64,000 nt of DNA, taken from an uncultured Lachnospiraceae bacterium (GTDB lineage Bacteria; Bacillota; Clostridia; Lachnospirales; Lachnospiraceae). The position numbers and the translations under genes are program-made. The DNA is taken from positions 1 to 64,000 of the forward strand of contig CAJTZH010000002.1 in NCBI GenBank assembly GCA_910584325.1, read 5' to 3'. This document shows, piece after piece, positions 42,588 through 50,679 of the stretch. Position 1 is the first letter of the stretch; each line of letters starts with the position of its first letter. The notes beneath the pieces were generated by a model. The model was not told where the DNA came from. It saw nothing but the letters and a program-made list of their open reading frames with translations, and did not search any database.

Positions 42588-43352
42588 CTAAACGAGAACT
42601 TTATTTTTTTCATATGTCCCGGCGATAATATTCTGTGTATATGCGCCTAAAAATTTCTTGTTTTCCGCGTCCAGTTCCGAGATGATAATCGGTTTGCCAA
42701 ATTCAATTACAATATGCGCTTTCTTCAAAAACGGCATGTGGTTTTCAAAGATTGCGGCAGTGTTGTTAAATGTCACAGGAATAACAGGACATTTGCTCTT
42801 TTCCGCAATTTTAAGGGAACCTTCTTTGAAGGGAATCATTTCTCCGTTTTCTGAGCGGGTTCCTTCCGGAAAAATGAAAAGACTGTAGCCGGCTTTCACT
42901 TCCTCGATACCGGTAAGAATGGTTTTCAGTGCTTCTTTAGGGTTGTCTCGGTCTAGGAACAGGCAGTGGACATACTTCATCCACTGGCGTAAAAGCGGAT
43001 ATCGGAGCATCTCTTTTTTTGCAACATACCCGGTCGGTTTTTTAAAATAAATGTACGAAGTTAAAATGTCGAAATAACTGTTATGATTTCCGACATAAAG
43101 AACCGCGGTATCATCCGGAATATTCTCCAGACCAAGCGCCGTTGTTTTTACTCCGCTGATAAACAGAACGCATTTAAAAACGCCCCGGACAAATTTTTGT
43201 GTAAATGTGTCCATTTTTGTCTGGTTGTTTTTCCAAAAAAGACGCATAAACAAAAAAATAAAAGGGGTAGCAATTACAACAATAATAGCGTACAGCATAA
43301 AAATAATTAATCGTATCATGTATGAATACCTCATCAAGTTTATTAATACCAT
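42588..43352 (-). CDS. plsC: 1-acyl-sn-glycerol-3-phosphate acyltransferase
   Basis: The 254-residue membrane-bound enzyme adds the second acyl chain in phosphatidic acid synthesis. Catalytic motif NHNSYFD (His90-x4-Asp95) and phosphate-binding FPEGTRS (about 161-167) are intact. A hydrophobic N-terminus (about 10-38) anchors it. Confidence 0.9.
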   Translation of the reverse strand: MVLINLMRYSYMIRLIIFMLYAIIVVIATPFIFLFMRLFWKNNQTKMDTFTQKFVRGVFKCVLFISGVKTTALGLENIPDDTAVLYVGNHNSYFDILTSYIYFKKPTGYVAKKEMLRYPLLRQWMKYVHCLFLDRDNPKEALKTILTGIEEVKAGYSLFIFPEGTRSENGEMIPFKEGSLKIAEKSKCPVIPVTFNNTAAIFENHMPFLKKAHIVIEFGKPIIISELDAENKKFLGAYTQNIIAGTYEKNKVLV

Positions 43353-43457
43353 TGTAAAATATTAGAAAATTTATTGCAACTTAAAAAGTATAATATAGTA
43401 GAATTATGCAAAAAATAATGTTAAAATATACCAAAATTACAGTTAAGAGGGATACGC

Positions 43458-44594
43458 ATGGACGGTGCAAATATAATAGATTATTTAAAGTGGAGAGGAG
43501 ATTTAAGTTTTGGACAAACCCCATTGAATGATGTGGACAGTCTGATTCTCAGTCAGATTATTTATATCCCGTTTGAGGGCATTGTGCCTTCTGTCAGAAG
43601 TACGCGGACAATTACATTAAAAAATGCGTGCGACAAGTTTTTTAACATGTATGACGAGACAAAATCAAGCCTTGGCGCGCTGCTGCCAAAGGAAATATTT
43701 GATTTATTCAGACTGGCGGGTGAAAGCGTGCGCTTTGGAAAGATCCGCCTTTCCAGATATACAAATAAAATTAATCATGAGACGGAAATACAATTTTGCG
43801 CAATGACCGTATTTATAGATGAGCTGAATGAAGTGTTTATCGATTTTCGGGGAACGGACGATACGCTTGTCGGATGGAAAGAAGATTTTAACATGGGGTT
43901 CATGACCCCGGTTCCGTCACAGACGGAAGCCGTTAAGTATTTTAGCTATGTGATAAACAGGTGTCTTTGTGAGAATGACAGCTTAAAAATCCGTCTGGGA
44001 GGTCATTCCAAAGGAGGCAATCTTGCCGTTTTCGCGGCGACATTTGTGCGTGAACAGGCAGAAACGTCCATACAGGATAGGATTGAGTGCATTTATAATT
44101 TCGACGGTCCGGGATTTGACGATAAGGTAATACAAAGTGAGGAATATATGAGAACCCGCGAAAAAATTAAAACGATTATTCCGCAGTCTTCCGTAGTGGG
44201 AATGCTTTTAGGACATGAGGAAGGATATACGGTTGTAAAGAGTAATCAGGTGGGGCTTTTACAGCATGACGCGCTTTCGTGGGAAGTAATGGGAACGGAG
44301 TTTATCTGTCTGGAAAGTGTGACGGATTCCAGTATTGTATTGGATAAAACGCTTAAGACCTGGATTAAAAGCATGGATACCGTCAGCGCGGAACGGTTTG
44401 TAACGGCGCTATTTGAAATTTTGAGCGCAACGGATGCGAGGACGCTGACAGAATTAATGACGGGAAAAAACAGGAGCATTTCCGTGATGATGAAAGCGTA
44501 TGCCGGTGAGGATGAAGATACAAAAAGGATGCTCAAATCGGCGGTGCGTTCGATGATAGATATTTGGAAGCGTAATATAAAAAGGAAGGCATAA
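43458..44594 (+). CDS. DUF2974 (Mbeg1-like) alpha/beta-hydrolase
   Basis: The 378-residue protein has the lipase-like nucleophile elbow GGHSKGGN with Ser184, an oxyanion-type FRGTDDTLVGWKEDFNMGF region and a downstream FDGPGF. The family is common in clostridia and its substrates are unknown; no signal peptide, so cytoplasmic. RBS AAGAGGG. Divergent from plsC with an AT-rich gap. Confidence 0.85.
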   Translation: MDGANIIDYLKWRGDLSFGQTPLNDVDSLILSQIIYIPFEGIVPSVRSTRTITLKNACDKFFNMYDETKSSLGALLPKEIFDLFRLAGESVRFGKIRLSRYTNKINHETEIQFCAMTVFIDELNEVFIDFRGTDDTLVGWKEDFNMGFMTPVPSQTEAVKYFSYVINRCLCENDSLKIRLGGHSKGGNLAVFAATFVREQAETSIQDRIECIYNFDGPGFDDKVIQSEEYMRTREKIKTIIPQSSVVGMLLGHEEGYTVVKSNQVGLLQHDALSWEVMGTEFICLESVTDSSIVLDKTLKTWIKSMDTVSAERFVTALFEILSATDARTLTELMTGKNRSISVMMKAYAGEDEDTKRMLKSAVRSMIDIWKRNIKRKA

Positions 44595-44608
44595 TAAATA
44601 CGAAAAAG

Positions 44609-44647
44609 GCAGGGACGTGCGATGGGAAGTTCCTGCTGTTTTTTTGC
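44609..44647 (+). terminator. Rho-independent terminator
   Basis: The stem GCAGGGAC (44609-44616) / GTTCCTGC (44629-44636) is followed by TGTTTTTTT. Confidence 0.75.
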
Positions 44648-44722
44648 GGTAAATATAAAAATTTTACAACACTTTTGTGTGTTCGTTTGTATTCCTTATA
44701 TAGAGGAAAAGGCGGTGATGTC

Positions 44723-45178
44723 ATGGATGAGAAACAAATAGGCGATATTTATGAGCGAAATGTTGACAGTATATACAGACTATGTTTTTCCTATCTGAAA
44801 AATAAAGACGATGCCTTTGACGCAATGCAGAATACGTTTTTCCGGATGATTCAGAAGAAGAAAACGTTTGACAGTCCGGAGCATGAAAAGGCATGGCTGA
44901 TTGTGTGCGCGTCGAATATCTGTAAAAACGTACTTGCGCATTGGTGGAGAAAGAACGTTTCGATTGAGGAGAATGACGGCATAGGGGGATGCCAGGAAGA
45001 CAGGGAACTTCTGATGGTCTTATTAAATTTGCCCGAAAAGTATCGGATTCCGATTTATCTGCATTATTATGAAGGGTATAATTCTATGGAAATCGGGAAA
45101 ATGATGGGAAAAAGTGACGCGACCATAAGAGGCTGGCTAAAAAAGGGGAGAGAGCTTCTTGGAAAGGAAATAGGGTGA
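44723..45178 (+). CDS. ECF-like RNA polymerase sigma factor
   Basis: The 151-residue protein has sigma region 2 (about 12-70, RLCFSYLKNKDDAFDAMQNTFFRM) and region 4 (about 100-148, LPEKYRIPIYLHYYEGY..EIGKMMGKSDATIRGWLKKGRELL). I start at ATG 44723 (RBS AAAAGGCGG); upstream starts read through the promoter area. It overlaps the next gene (GTGA), a typical sigma/anti-sigma pairing. Confidence 0.88.
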   Translation: MDEKQIGDIYERNVDSIYRLCFSYLKNKDDAFDAMQNTFFRMIQKKKTFDSPEHEKAWLIVCASNICKNVLAHWWRKNVSIEENDGIGGCQEDRELLMVLLNLPEKYRIPIYLHYYEGYNSMEIGKMMGKSDATIRGWLKKGRELLGKEIG

Positions 45179-45183
45179 TAAGT

Positions 45184-47049
45184 ATGGAAGATCAAATAAG
45201 GGATAAGGTAGCAAGGGCGTATGGTGGCATTGTTCTGGAGGAGGGTTTAAAAAGGCGGGCAAAAAGAAATATCCTTGAGAAAGAACAAAGAGGCGGCAGA
45301 AGAAAATTTATATATGGTGTTGTTGCAGCAGCGGCAGTTGTTATATTTGTACTTGGAAATATTCTGATGATACGGTTGAATCTGGAACATGAGAGGGGTG
45401 CTGCAATGATGGAAACCACTCCTTCTGCAGAGGAGGAGACCACAGGTAATATGCAGGCAAGGGCGCTGGAGGATATCCAGACTTTGGCGGAGCTTGAAGA
45501 ACTGTCATTCGCTGCGAATTCCTATGTCTGGAATCTGGAAAATAATTTTTATGTTGCAATATTATGTTATGACGAAAATAATGAGGCGTGTCTTCCTAAA
45601 AACAATATGATGGCGAGAATAGAGTATGCTTATTTTTTGTTTGATGAGTCCGGTGCTAAGCTGAAAGAGTGGCAGGAAAATTTCGATATCGAAAGCAAAG
45701 AGTATCAGAGTATCGGGGCGGTTTTTATAAACGGCGACTGGTATGAAGTGCGGGACAGTAAGAAAGACGGCAGTGAACATTATTATGAAGTGTACAATGT
45801 TACGTCGCCGGAGAAGAGTAGCTATGCCCGTCATCCGGAAGATGAGGAAATCATAAACCGTATTAGTTCGAGCACCTATTATTTTGCCAGATATGCAGAA
45901 GATGGCAACGGTTATATGGAAGTTGGGGTACTGGACAATGAGTATTACAGACAGGTTTCTGATTTTATAGAGGTAAACAACCGTCAGGACCTGGAGCAGC
46001 TCATAGCGCAGCCGGAAGTGTATTCTATAAAGCTTCTAAATGATTTGTATTTCGTTGTGCTGCCATATCGTCAGAACAGAAGATGCAGTCTGAATGACCA
46101 GGCAGATACAATTGTTATAGGCTGTTATAAGACGGAAAATGATGAGATTGCCGGATACTGGGAGTCGCTTCGGGAGGCAGAAAACAGTGATGTGGAATAT
46201 ATAGGTGTATCGGGCTATGACGGGGATTTTTATCTTATCAGCAAGGTAAAAGATACGGAGAAATATTATATAAGCGCTCTATTATGGGATTTTGAAGAAT
46301 CCCTGTATTGTGATGAGGGAATCTGCCCTGATGTATACGCCAACGCGACATTTTTTGCAAGGCTGGCAGCGGAAGATGGTGCTTTATACTGGCAGATTGG
46401 AGATAATATAGAAAGCGGAACGGATTATTCCTCAAAAAGTTTCTGCGAAAAGTATTCGTGGGATGAACAGTGTACGAAAGATATGACCATGCGTGATATT
46501 TATGTGGCGGAAAACTGGATTGGCAAAAAAGTGTCTCAATTTAACGGGCTGGAACGGTTTTTTAAGGAAGCTGTTCAAAAAGAGTCTGTAACAGGCGATT
46601 TGTCAGGCGCAGGAAGCACGGGAAATGCGTATCAGACGGATTATTATTTTGAGTGCGCGGGTTTTCGTGTATCAGCAGAACTGGGTTCTGATGAAATTAT
46701 ATCGGTTGCGCTGATTACGGAGCATGATTATGTGACGGAAAATGTGTGGATCGGAATGGATATGGAACAGGTCAGAAAAAATATGGGGATGAATGAGGAA
46801 GCGTATTTCGAATACGGCGGGAATATGTTCGCGGCAGTCGAACGGGACGGTCTTCTGTATGAGTTCCAGTTTCAGAAAGAAAAAATAGGGGAAAATCTTC
46901 CGCCGTATGCCAGCTATCCGGCGCCGGACTATGTGCTTACCTACGCGAAAATAAGCGACGCCGCAAAAATAAAAACATCATCCGTTAAATCTATGGGAGA
47001 GCATCTGTTTGGAGACGGACATTCCTTGGAGGAAGGAAAGGATATTTAG
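45184..47049 (+). CDS. Large membrane protein, candidate anti-sigma factor or sensor
   Basis: The 621-residue product (ATG 45184; a GTG at 45175 is possible) has a short cytoplasmic N-terminus of about 42 residues rich in Lys and Arg, one membrane segment (about 44-64) and a very long acidic extracellular part. The overlap with the sigma gene suggests it binds that sigma factor. The N-terminus lacks a zinc anti-sigma HxxxCxxC motif. The outside part has two similar segments with YYFARYAEDGNGYM/ATFFARLAAEDGALY patterns (about 235-260 and 385-405), suggesting a repeated sensor domain. No named domain recognised. Confidence 0.65.
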   Translation: MEDQIRDKVARAYGGIVLEEGLKRRAKRNILEKEQRGGRRKFIYGVVAAAAVVIFVLGNILMIRLNLEHERGAAMMETTPSAEEETTGNMQARALEDIQTLAELEELSFAANSYVWNLENNFYVAILCYDENNEACLPKNNMMARIEYAYFLFDESGAKLKEWQENFDIESKEYQSIGAVFINGDWYEVRDSKKDGSEHYYEVYNVTSPEKSSYARHPEDEEIINRISSSTYYFARYAEDGNGYMEVGVLDNEYYRQVSDFIEVNNRQDLEQLIAQPEVYSIKLLNDLYFVVLPYRQNRRCSLNDQADTIVIGCYKTENDEIAGYWESLREAENSDVEYIGVSGYDGDFYLISKVKDTEKYYISALLWDFEESLYCDEGICPDVYANATFFARLAAEDGALYWQIGDNIESGTDYSSKSFCEKYSWDEQCTKDMTMRDIYVAENWIGKKVSQFNGLERFFKEAVQKESVTGDLSGAGSTGNAYQTDYYFECAGFRVSAELGSDEIISVALITEHDYVTENVWIGMDMEQVRKNMGMNEEAYFEYGGNMFAAVERDGLLYEFQFQKEKIGENLPPYASYPAPDYVLTYAKISDAAKIKTSSVKSMGEHLFGDGHSLEEGKDI

Positions 47050-47051
47050 AC

Positions 47052-47080
47052 TTGACAAATCTTTGAAAAATGCATATATT
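47052..47080 (+). promoter_or_regulatory. Strong sigma-A promoter of ileS
   Basis: Consensus TTGACA (47052-47057), 17 bp, TATATT (47075-47080), about 320 bp upstream of ileS and just before the T-box leader. Confidence 0.85.
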
Positions 47081-47104
47081 ACTATTTAAAGTAAAATTTA
47101 AATA

Positions 47105-47343
47105 GTTTAACACGATGACGAAGACAGTAAGGTAAAATTAAACGTAAAAGCGAGCCGGAGATGGTGTGAGACCGGTACAAGTAGATTTTATCTGAATATC
47201 ACTTCCGAGTATCAGTCCCAAAGCGGCACGCGAGTAGGCACTGACGGCACCCGCCGATATCAGGGGCGCATATGATGGTATGTCGTAACAGGTGAGATAA
47301 TTGTGGCTTTCGACCTTTTACGGTCGGAAGCCATTTTGTTTTA
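47105..47343 (+). ncRNA. Isoleucine T-box leader with terminator
   Basis: A T-box stem I is recognisable: GATGACGAAGACAGTAAGG, then the apical hairpin GAGCCGGAGATGGTGTGAGA / CCGG, then the specifier region GAATATCACTTCCGAG. The specifier codon ATC (47198-47200) means isoleucine, which fits the downstream ileS. A linker AGTAGGCACTGACGG / CCGCCG follows. The terminator is a 12-bp stem TGGCTTTCGACC (47304-47315) / GGTCGGAAGCCA (47322-47333) with TTTTGTTTT. The canonical antiterminator core (TGGNACCRCG) is not evident; the nearest is TGGTATGTCG at 47276-47285. Uncharged tRNA-Ile should turn on ileS. Confidence 0.78.
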
Positions 47344-47397
47344 TATTCAAAGAAATCGTATTTCGTGTTGAAGTGTATGGATTAAGGAGGAACATTC

Positions 47398-50300
47398 ATG
47401 GTTTACGAAAAGGTGTCCGCAAATCTTAACTTTGTGGAGAGAGAAAAGAAAGTGGAGCAGTTCTGGAAGGATAACGGCATTTTTGAAAAGAGTATCAAAA
47501 ACAGGGAGGGATGCCCGACTTATATGTTCTACGACGGACCTCCTACGGCAAACGGAAAACCGCATATTGGTCATGTGCTGACCCGTGTCATTAAGGATAT
47601 GATACCAAGATACCGCACCATGAAAGGGAAAATGGTTCCGCGTAAAGCGGGGTGGGATACCCACGGTCTTCCGGTCGAGCTTGAAGTGGAAAAGATGCTG
47701 GGACTGGACGGAAAAGAGCAGATTGAAGAGTACGGTCTGGAACCGTTTATCAAGCACTGCAAGGAATCTGTCTGGAAATATAAAGGCATGTGGGAGGATT
47801 TCTCGGGAACGGTTGGGTTCTGGGCAGATATGGACGACCCGTATGTGACCTATGAAAACAATTTCATTGAGTCGGAATGGTGGGCGTTAAAAGAAATCTG
47901 GAATAAGAAACTGCTGTATAAAGGGCATAAAATCGTACCGTATTGTCCAAGATGCGGGACACCTCTTTCCAGCCATGAGGTGGCGCAGGGCTATAAGGAT
48001 GTGAAGGAACGTTCCGCAATCGCAAGATTTAAAGTAAAAAATGAGGATGCGTATATTCTTGCATGGACAACAACACCCTGGACGCTGCCGTCAAACGTTG
48101 GTCTTTGCGTGAACCCGAACGAAACATATGCTTTGGTTAATGCGGCTGACGGATATAAATACTATATGGCGGAAGCGCTGCTTGACAAGGTTCTTGGAAA
48201 ACTCGCGAAAGAAGACGGCGCGAAAGCGTATGAGGTGATTCAGACATTTACCGGTAAGGAACTGGAATATAAAGAGTACGAGCCGTTATTTCCGTATGAA
48301 GGACCGAAAATGAATAAAAAGGGACATTTTGTAGTCTGCGATACGTATGTAACGCTGACCGACGGTACCGGTGTGGTTCATATCGCGCCGGCGTTTGGTG
48401 AGGATGACTACAGAGTGGGACAGCGGTATGACCTGCCGTTTTTGCAGTTTGTGGACGGTAAGGGTGAAATGACAGAAGAGACACCGTTTGCGGGGATGTT
48501 TGTGAAGAAGGCGGACCCTGCGGTTTTAAAATATCTGGACGAGAGAGGATTATTGTTTGAAGCGCCGAATTTCGAGCACACATATCCACACTGCTGGAGA
48601 TGTGATACGCCGTTAATTTATTATGCGAGAGAGTCTTGGTTTATTAAGATGACGGCGGTGAAAGACGACTTAATCCGTAATAACAATACCATCAACTGGA
48701 TTCCTGAGAGTATCGGCAAGGGGCGTTTTGGCGCATGGCTTGAAAATGTGCAGGACTGGGGCATCAGCCGGAACCGATACTGGGGTACGCCGTTAAATGT
48801 ATGGGAGTGTGAGTGCGGACATATGCATTCCATTGGCAGTATCGCGGAATTAAAGGAACTTTCGGACAACTGCCCGGAGGATATCGAACTTCACAGACCG
48901 TATATCGACGCGGTTACGATAACGTGTCCGAAGTGCAAAAAACAGATGAAAAGAGTGCCGGAAGTGATTGACTGCTGGTTTGATTCGGGTGCGATGCCAT
49001 TTGCGCAGCACCATTATCCGTTTGAGAATCAGGATTTGTTTGAGAAGCAGTTTCCGGCGGATTTTATCAGTGAAGCAGTCGACCAGACGCGAGGATGGTT
49101 TTATTCGCTGCTGGCAATTTCCACGCTGATTTTTAACAAGGCGCCTTATAAGAATGTGATTGTGCTTGGCCATGTTCAAGATGCGGACGGACAGAAAATG
49201 AGCAAGTCTAAAGGAAACGCGGTTGACCCGTTTGATGCGTTAAAAAAGCACGGAGCAGACGCAATCCGCTGGTATTTCTATGAAAATTCCGCGCCTTGGA
49301 TTCCGAACCGCTTCAAAGACGAATGGGTGACCGAGGGACAGCGTAAATTTATGGGAACCATCTGGAATACCTATGCATTTTATGTGCTTTATGCAAATAT
49401 TGACGGATTTGACCCGACAAAGTACCCGCTGGAATACGAGAAACTGCCGGTTATGGATAAATGGGTTCTCAGTAAACTAAATACGATGGTGAAAACAGTG
49501 GACGAGGACCTTGACGCATATAAGATTACCGAGGCGGCAAGATGTATGGAAGAGTTTGTCGACGAGCTTTCCAACTGGTATGTCAGAAGAAGCCGCGAGC
49601 GGTTCTGGGCAAAGGGCATGGAGCAGGATAAAGTGAACGCGTATATGACGCTGTATACGGCGCTTGTTACGCTAGCCAAGACGGCGGCTCCGATGATACC
49701 GTTTATGACGGAGGACATTTACCAGAATCTTGTGAGGAGCGTGGATAAAAACGCACCGGAAAGTATTCATCTCTGTGATTTCCCTGTCGCCAACGAGGCA
49801 TGGATTAATCCGGATTTGGAAAAAGATATGGAGGAAGTGCTCAACGTTGTTGTTGTGGGACGCGCCTGCAGAAATACGGCAAATATCAAGAACAGACAGC
49901 CGATTGGCAATATGTTTATTAAATCGGAGCATAAACTTTCTGATTTTTATGTGGATATCATCCGTGATGAACTGAATGTGAAAAATGTGGAATTTAAGGA
50001 TGATGTAAGAGATTTTACGTCATACAGCTTCAAACCGCAGCTTAAGACGGTGGGACCGAAGTTCGGCAAATTGTTAAATGCGATTAAAAACGCGCTTACG
50101 ACGCTGGACGGCAATGCGGCGATGGATGAAATCAATGCGTCGGGTATGCTGAAACTTTCCGTTGACGGACAGGAAATTGAGCTTCTGAAGGAAGATTTGC
50201 TGATTGATATCGCGCAGGTAGAGGGATTTGTTTCCGATGGAAACGGCAAGGTGACAGTAGTGCTTGACACCAATCTGACGCCAAAGCTTGTTGAGGAAGG

Positions 50301-50565
50301 CTTTGTCCGTGAAATCATCAGTAAAGTCCAGACGATGCGTAAGGAAGCCGGATTTGAGGTAATGGATAAGATTACCGTTTTTGTAAAGGATAACGAAAAG
50401 ATTACGGCACTTGTCAATAAAAATATAGAAGAGCTCAAAAGCGAGGTTCTGGCAACGCAAGTCATAACGGGCAGCATAGACGGATATTCAAAAGAATGGA
50501 ATATTAACGGCGAGGACGTGGTGCTTGGCGTGAAAAAAAATGAAATTGCGACTTCTGCCAATTAA
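47398..50565 (+). CDS. ileS: Isoleucine--tRNA ligase, type 2 (eukaryote-like)
   Basis: The 1055-residue class I synthetase has the HIGH motif at 56-59 (PHIGHVL), the editing domain, and KMSKS at 600-604. The pattern FYDGPPTANGKPHIGH and GWDTHGLPVE places it with the type-2 IleRS, which lacks the bacterial C-terminal zinc finger and is known for mupirocin tolerance. RBS AAGGAGG. Expression is set by the T-box upstream. Confidence 0.95.
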   Translation: MVYEKVSANLNFVEREKKVEQFWKDNGIFEKSIKNREGCPTYMFYDGPPTANGKPHIGHVLTRVIKDMIPRYRTMKGKMVPRKAGWDTHGLPVELEVEKMLGLDGKEQIEEYGLEPFIKHCKESVWKYKGMWEDFSGTVGFWADMDDPYVTYENNFIESEWWALKEIWNKKLLYKGHKIVPYCPRCGTPLSSHEVAQGYKDVKERSAIARFKVKNEDAYILAWTTTPWTLPSNVGLCVNPNETYALVNAADGYKYYMAEALLDKVLGKLAKEDGAKAYEVIQTFTGKELEYKEYEPLFPYEGPKMNKKGHFVVCDTYVTLTDGTGVVHIAPAFGEDDYRVGQRYDLPFLQFVDGKGEMTEETPFAGMFVKKADPAVLKYLDERGLLFEAPNFEHTYPHCWRCDTPLIYYARESWFIKMTAVKDDLIRNNNTINWIPESIGKGRFGAWLENVQDWGISRNRYWGTPLNVWECECGHMHSIGSIAELKELSDNCPEDIELHRPYIDAVTITCPKCKKQMKRVPEVIDCWFDSGAMPFAQHHYPFENQDLFEKQFPADFISEAVDQTRGWFYSLLAISTLIFNKAPYKNVIVLGHVQDADGQKMSKSKGNAVDPFDALKKHGADAIRWYFYENSAPWIPNRFKDEWVTEGQRKFMGTIWNTYAFYVLYANIDGFDPTKYPLEYEKLPVMDKWVLSKLNTMVKTVDEDLDAYKITEAARCMEEFVDELSNWYVRRSRERFWAKGMEQDKVNAYMTLYTALVTLAKTAAPMIPFMTEDIYQNLVRSVDKNAPESIHLCDFPVANEAWINPDLEKDMEEVLNVVVVGRACRNTANIKNRQPIGNMFIKSEHKLSDFYVDIIRDELNVKNVEFKDDVRDFTSYSFKPQLKTVGPKFGKLLNAIKNALTTLDGNAAMDEINASGMLKLSVDGQEIELLKEDLLIDIAQVEGFVSDGNGKVTVVLDTNLTPKLVEEGFVREIISKVQTMRKEAGFEVMDKITVFVKDNEKITALVNKNIEELKSEVLATQVITGSIDGYSKEWNINGEDVVLGVKKNEIATSAN

Positions 50566-50568
50566 TAG

Positions 50569-50597
50569 TAGACTTCTGGCAAAATTTCATGTAAAAT
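50569..50597 (+). promoter_or_regulatory. Probable promoter of glgP
   Basis: TAGACT (50569-50574), 17 bp, TAAAAT (50592-50597), about 80 bp upstream of glgP. Confidence 0.45.
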
Positions 50598-50679
50598 ATA
50601 GTACAGAAAGTCAATTTTTTCACAATGAAAAATTATCCGATAAAAAATATTCGTGAGAGCGAAATGAATGGAGGAAATT

